DNA from: Cupriavidus pampae
GTDB lineage: Bacteria; Pseudomonadota; Gammaproteobacteria; Burkholderiales; Burkholderiaceae
DNA length: 64,000 bases
Assembly: GCF_914271485.1 (NCBI RefSeq)
Contig: NZ_CAJZAG010000010.1
Location: forward strand, 124,001 to 188,000
Direction of reading: 5' to 3'
The notes beneath the pieces were generated by a model. It saw nothing but the letters and a program-made list of their open reading frames with translations, made no database searches and was not told the origin of the DNA. Shown piece after piece: positions 61,797-64,000 of this stretch. The first letter of the stretch is position 1, and every line of letters begins with the position of its first letter. The position numbers and the translations under genes were made by a program.

Positions 61797-63782
61797 ATGC
61801 CTCGTTTCCTGCCTTCGCTGAAGGCGCGCATCGCACTGATGACCACGGCGCTGGTCGCCGTATTCGGAGCCGGGATCGTTCTCGGCTCGCTCTATTACGC
61901 CCATCGCGACCTGCGGGAGGGGCTGCAGAACCAGCAGGACTCCATCGTCAGGCTCGCGGCCGACCAGCTCGATACGGCCATGGACGACCGCATTCTGCTG
62001 CTCAGCCACCTGACGCCGCAATTGCGCGACGGTCTCGCGGCCAGCCATTCCCAGCCCGCCAGCGTGCTGGGTCCGCAATTGCTGCAGACGCTGCAACGCG
62101 CGGTTCCGATCCCGACCGCGTTCAATTCGCTGATGATCGCCGATGCGGGCGGCCGTGTACTGACCGCTCCGCACATGCCGGTCGAGGTCTCGGACCGCGC
62201 CTATTTCCGCGAGGCCGCCCGCTCGCTGGCGCCGGTCGTCACCGCACCGATCCGCGCCCGCGTCAGCGGCACCGTCGGCGTGCTCGTGGTGGTTCCGGTG
62301 CTGTCCGACGCCAGCGCATTCCTCGGCGTCGCAGGCGGCTGGCTCGAACTGTCGAGCCCGAACTTTCTTGTGGAACTGTCGCACGTGCGGCTCGGCAATA
62401 CAGGCTTCTATTGCCTGGTCTCGGCGGGACCGGATCCGGTCTACGTCCAGCATCCCGACGCCGCGCAGCGCCAGCAGCCTGCGCGCGCGACCGGCGATAC
62501 CTGCGGCGTCGACGACAGTCCCGCCTTCTTCGAATTTCTGATGCCGGCCCGGCCGGTCATCGCACGCTATCTGATGTCGACCACCGGCTGGGAACTCGTC
62601 GCGGTGCTGCCCGCGCAGGAAGCCTTTGCGCCATTGCGGCAGATGCAGCAGCGCTTTGGCCTGATGTCCGGACTCGCGCTCGTGGTCGTGGCGGCGTTGC
62701 TGTGGCTCGTCATCCGTCGGCTGCTGGAACCGCTGTCGCGGCTGCATCAGGTGGTACGCGACAGCGCGGGGGATGCCTCGGCGTTCGAACGGCTGCCGCC
62801 GCGCCCGCACCGTGACGAGATCGGAGACGTCACCCGCGCGTTCGTCCGCCTGATGCGCGACGTTCGCCAGCGCGGTCTGCTGCTGGCCCGCAGCGAGCGC
62901 CGCCTGCGCGCGGTCACCGACACGCTGCCGGCGCTGCTTGCCTTCATCGATACCGACGAGCGCTACGTCTTCAACAACATCGCGTACGAGCGCGCATTCG
63001 GCATGCCCGTGGAACAGATCCGCGGCAAGACCGTGCGCGAGCTGCTGGGAGAGGGGAAATATGCGCGCGCGCGGCCCCATCTGCAGCGGGCGCTGGCCGG
63101 CCATATCGTCAGCTTCGACGCCGAGTACGACGATCCCGAGCCGCACTGGATGGAAATGACATACCGGCCGGAATGGAGCGAAGACGGCAGGCAGGTGGTG
63201 GGCGTGCATATCCACGCGCAGGACATCACGCAGCGCAAGCTGGAGACGCTGCGTCTGTCACGCATGTCCCAGACCGACCATCTGACGCAGTTGTTCAACC
63301 GTAGCGCGTTCGAGTCGCAGCTGCACGCGGTCATGGCGCGCAGCCGCGAGGACGGGCGGATGATGGCGCTGATGTACCTCGACATGGATCGCTTCAAGGC
63401 CGTCAACGACCAGTATGGCCACGCGGTGGGCGACCTGCTGCTGCAGGCGTTCGCGCTCCGGCTGCGACGGTGCGTGCGCGACGCGGATGTGGTCGCCCGC
63501 CTCGGTGGCGACGAATTCGCGGTGATTCTGGAGAATATCGACAGCGCGGCGAATGCGCGCGGCGTGGCGGAAGCGATCCTCGAAGCGGTCGCGCGCGGCT
63601 TTCACTTCGATGGCGTGCCCGCCGACGTGGACGTCAGTATCGGCATCGCGCTGTATCAGGGCGGCACGACGACGGAAGATGCCCTGATGCGCAGTGCCGA
63701 CGTACTGCTCTACCGCGCCAAGACACAGGGACGGGGTCGCTACGAGATTGGTCCGCCCGAGTTGCTCGAAGCGGCCCTCTGA
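61797..63782 (+). CDS. Membrane diguanylate cyclase (Cache-HAMP-PAS-GGDEF)
   Basis: 661 residues: helix (about 12-32), double-Cache-like periplasmic sensor (about 40-290, with DRAYFREAARSLAPVVTAPI typical of that fold), second helix (about 300-320), HAMP (about 322-375), PAS (about 380-500) and GGDEF (about 510-655). The active-site motif ARLGGDEF near 570 is intact. No RxxD inhibitory site is evident just upstream of it (the sequence there is RCVRDADVV). The start is uncertain; the frame stays open to 61674, and 61797 is chosen because it gives a short basic N-terminus before the helix. Divergent from the GGDEF-EAL gene. Confidence 0.92.
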   Translation: MPRFLPSLKARIALMTTALVAVFGAGIVLGSLYYAHRDLREGLQNQQDSIVRLAADQLDTAMDDRILLLSHLTPQLRDGLAASHSQPASVLGPQLLQTLQRAVPIPTAFNSLMIADAGGRVLTAPHMPVEVSDRAYFREAARSLAPVVTAPIRARVSGTVGVLVVVPVLSDASAFLGVAGGWLELSSPNFLVELSHVRLGNTGFYCLVSAGPDPVYVQHPDAAQRQQPARATGDTCGVDDSPAFFEFLMPARPVIARYLMSTTGWELVAVLPAQEAFAPLRQMQQRFGLMSGLALVVVAALLWLVIRRLLEPLSRLHQVVRDSAGDASAFERLPPRPHRDEIGDVTRAFVRLMRDVRQRGLLLARSERRLRAVTDTLPALLAFIDTDERYVFNNIAYERAFGMPVEQIRGKTVRELLGEGKYARARPHLQRALAGHIVSFDAEYDDPEPHWMEMTYRPEWSEDGRQVVGVHIHAQDITQRKLETLRLSRMSQTDHLTQLFNRSAFESQLHAVMARSREDGRMMALMYLDMDRFKAVNDQYGHAVGDLLLQAFALRLRRCVRDADVVARLGGDEFAVILENIDSAANARGVAEAILEAVARGFHFDGVPADVDVSIGIALYQGGTTTEDALMRSADVLLYRAKTQGRGRYEIGPPELLEAAL

Positions 63783-63791
63783 CGGGAATAC

Positions 63792-63819
63792 CGCCAGCTT
63801 TCAGCGCCGAAAGCTGGCG
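63792..63819. terminator. Hairpin between convergent genes, likely bidirectional terminator
   Basis: CGCCAGCTTTC-AGCGCC-GAAAGCTGGCG is an 11-bp perfect stem with a 6-base loop, 10 bp past the cyclase stop and 13 bp before the next gene's stop. No T run follows on either strand. Confidence 0.6.
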
Positions 63820-63831
63820 CCCGGTGTGAGC

Positions 63832-64000
63832 TTAATGCGGCGTGGACGTATCGGATGCATCCGACGCCTGCGGCGCGGATTCATCGAATGCGACGTGGGT
63901 CCCGTCGGCATGCTGGAAGCCCAGCTTGGTGCCCTCGCCCATCATGCGCTCGTACGCGAGCATCGCCTCGGCCACGGCCTTCGATTCGCCCTTGAACACG
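63832..64000 (-). CDS. C-terminal fragment of an unidentified protein
   Basis: The last 56 codons (55 of them sense after the edge codon, and TAA at 63832-63834) of a gene continuing beyond the right edge. The visible end reads through AEAMLAYERMMGEGTKLGFQ to an acidic Ser/Asp/Thr tail ending TSTPH. Codon use (G/C third positions) is like its neighbours. Too short to assign a family. Confidence 0.6.
   Translation of the reverse strand, partial: VFKGESKAVAEAMLAYERMMGEGTKLGFQHADGTHVAFDESAPQASDASDTSTPH

Noticed and set aside
1-64000. Search for insertion sequences, prophage genes, CRISPR repeats, rRNA or tRNA genes
   Set aside because: No transposase or integrase-like proteins, no regularly spaced repeats, and no recognisable tRNA or rRNA segments were seen by eye; a covariance-model scan would be decisive for tRNAs.

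Overview
The window is about 64 kb of GC-rich, gene-dense DNA. It has the look of a beta-proteobacterium of the Burkholderiaceae, most likely Cupriavidus or a close relative, and probably an accessory or secondary-replicon region. The reasons are five TctC/Bug-type periplasmic binding proteins scattered among small catabolic operons, a DUF3563 micro-protein, a PXPV-repeat protein, a second-type Fur regulator, a cyo quinol oxidase operon and many LysR/GntR regulators. The genus is inferred from gene content only. I see no rRNA, tRNA, insertion sequence, prophage or CRISPR array.

Layout. 1-5.4 kb: a truncated CDP-alcohol phosphatidyltransferase, a TetR/quinone oxidoreductase pair, the cyanate operon cynTS with divergent cynR, a membrane protein and DUF3563. 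5.4-15.7 kb: an MHS-type MFS carrier, the bo3 quinol oxidase cyoABCD, a chemoreceptor, a histidine phosphatase, a second MFS carrier, a zinc-ribbon micro-protein and an exported FKBP. 15.8-20.7 kb: a module of Bug protein, fumarase/aspartase-superfamily lyase, GntR/UTRA regulator and class I fumarase, tied together by two near-identical palindromes. 20.7-25.5 kb: a sugar-acid type module with a DapA-like aldolase or dehydratase, LysR, a [2Fe-2S] IlvD/Edd dehydratase and a Bug protein. 25.7-35.4 kb: a coiled-coil membrane protein, dienelactone hydrolase, and the divergent units aminotransferase-tctCBA and GntR-FAD/FeS D-2-hydroxyacid dehydrogenase, which share an operator.

35.4-45.8 kb: a penicillin-acylase family protein, a flavoprotein reductase, an MscS channel, and an iron-regulated fecI-fecR-TonB receptor-DUF4198 unit behind a near-consensus Fur box. 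46.0-55.2 kb: the most interesting segment, a tightly packed catabolic operon. It holds a HisD-like dehydrogenase, an SDR, a LacI regulator, a lambda-crystallin-type dehydrogenase, a Bug protein, LeuC- and LeuD-like isomerase subunits, an isocitrate-lyase-family lyase and a second Bug protein. Two tandem LacI-type palindromes precede it and a hairpin follows it. 55.7-64 kb: Fur paralogue, PXPV protein, EamA exporter, a possible small RNA ending in a strong orphan terminator, a PadR-like regulator, two divergent cyclic-di-GMP proteins and a truncated gene.

How it works together: most of the region appears to take up and degrade unusual organic acids. The repeated design is regulator, operator, binding protein, then a short enzyme set (dehydratase, lyase, dehydrogenase) feeding malate, pyruvate or glyoxylate. 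Substrates cannot be read from the sequence. The two modules I consider possibly undescribed are the lyase-plus-fumarase regulon (15.8-20.7 kb) and the HisD/LeuCD/ICL operon (46-55 kb).
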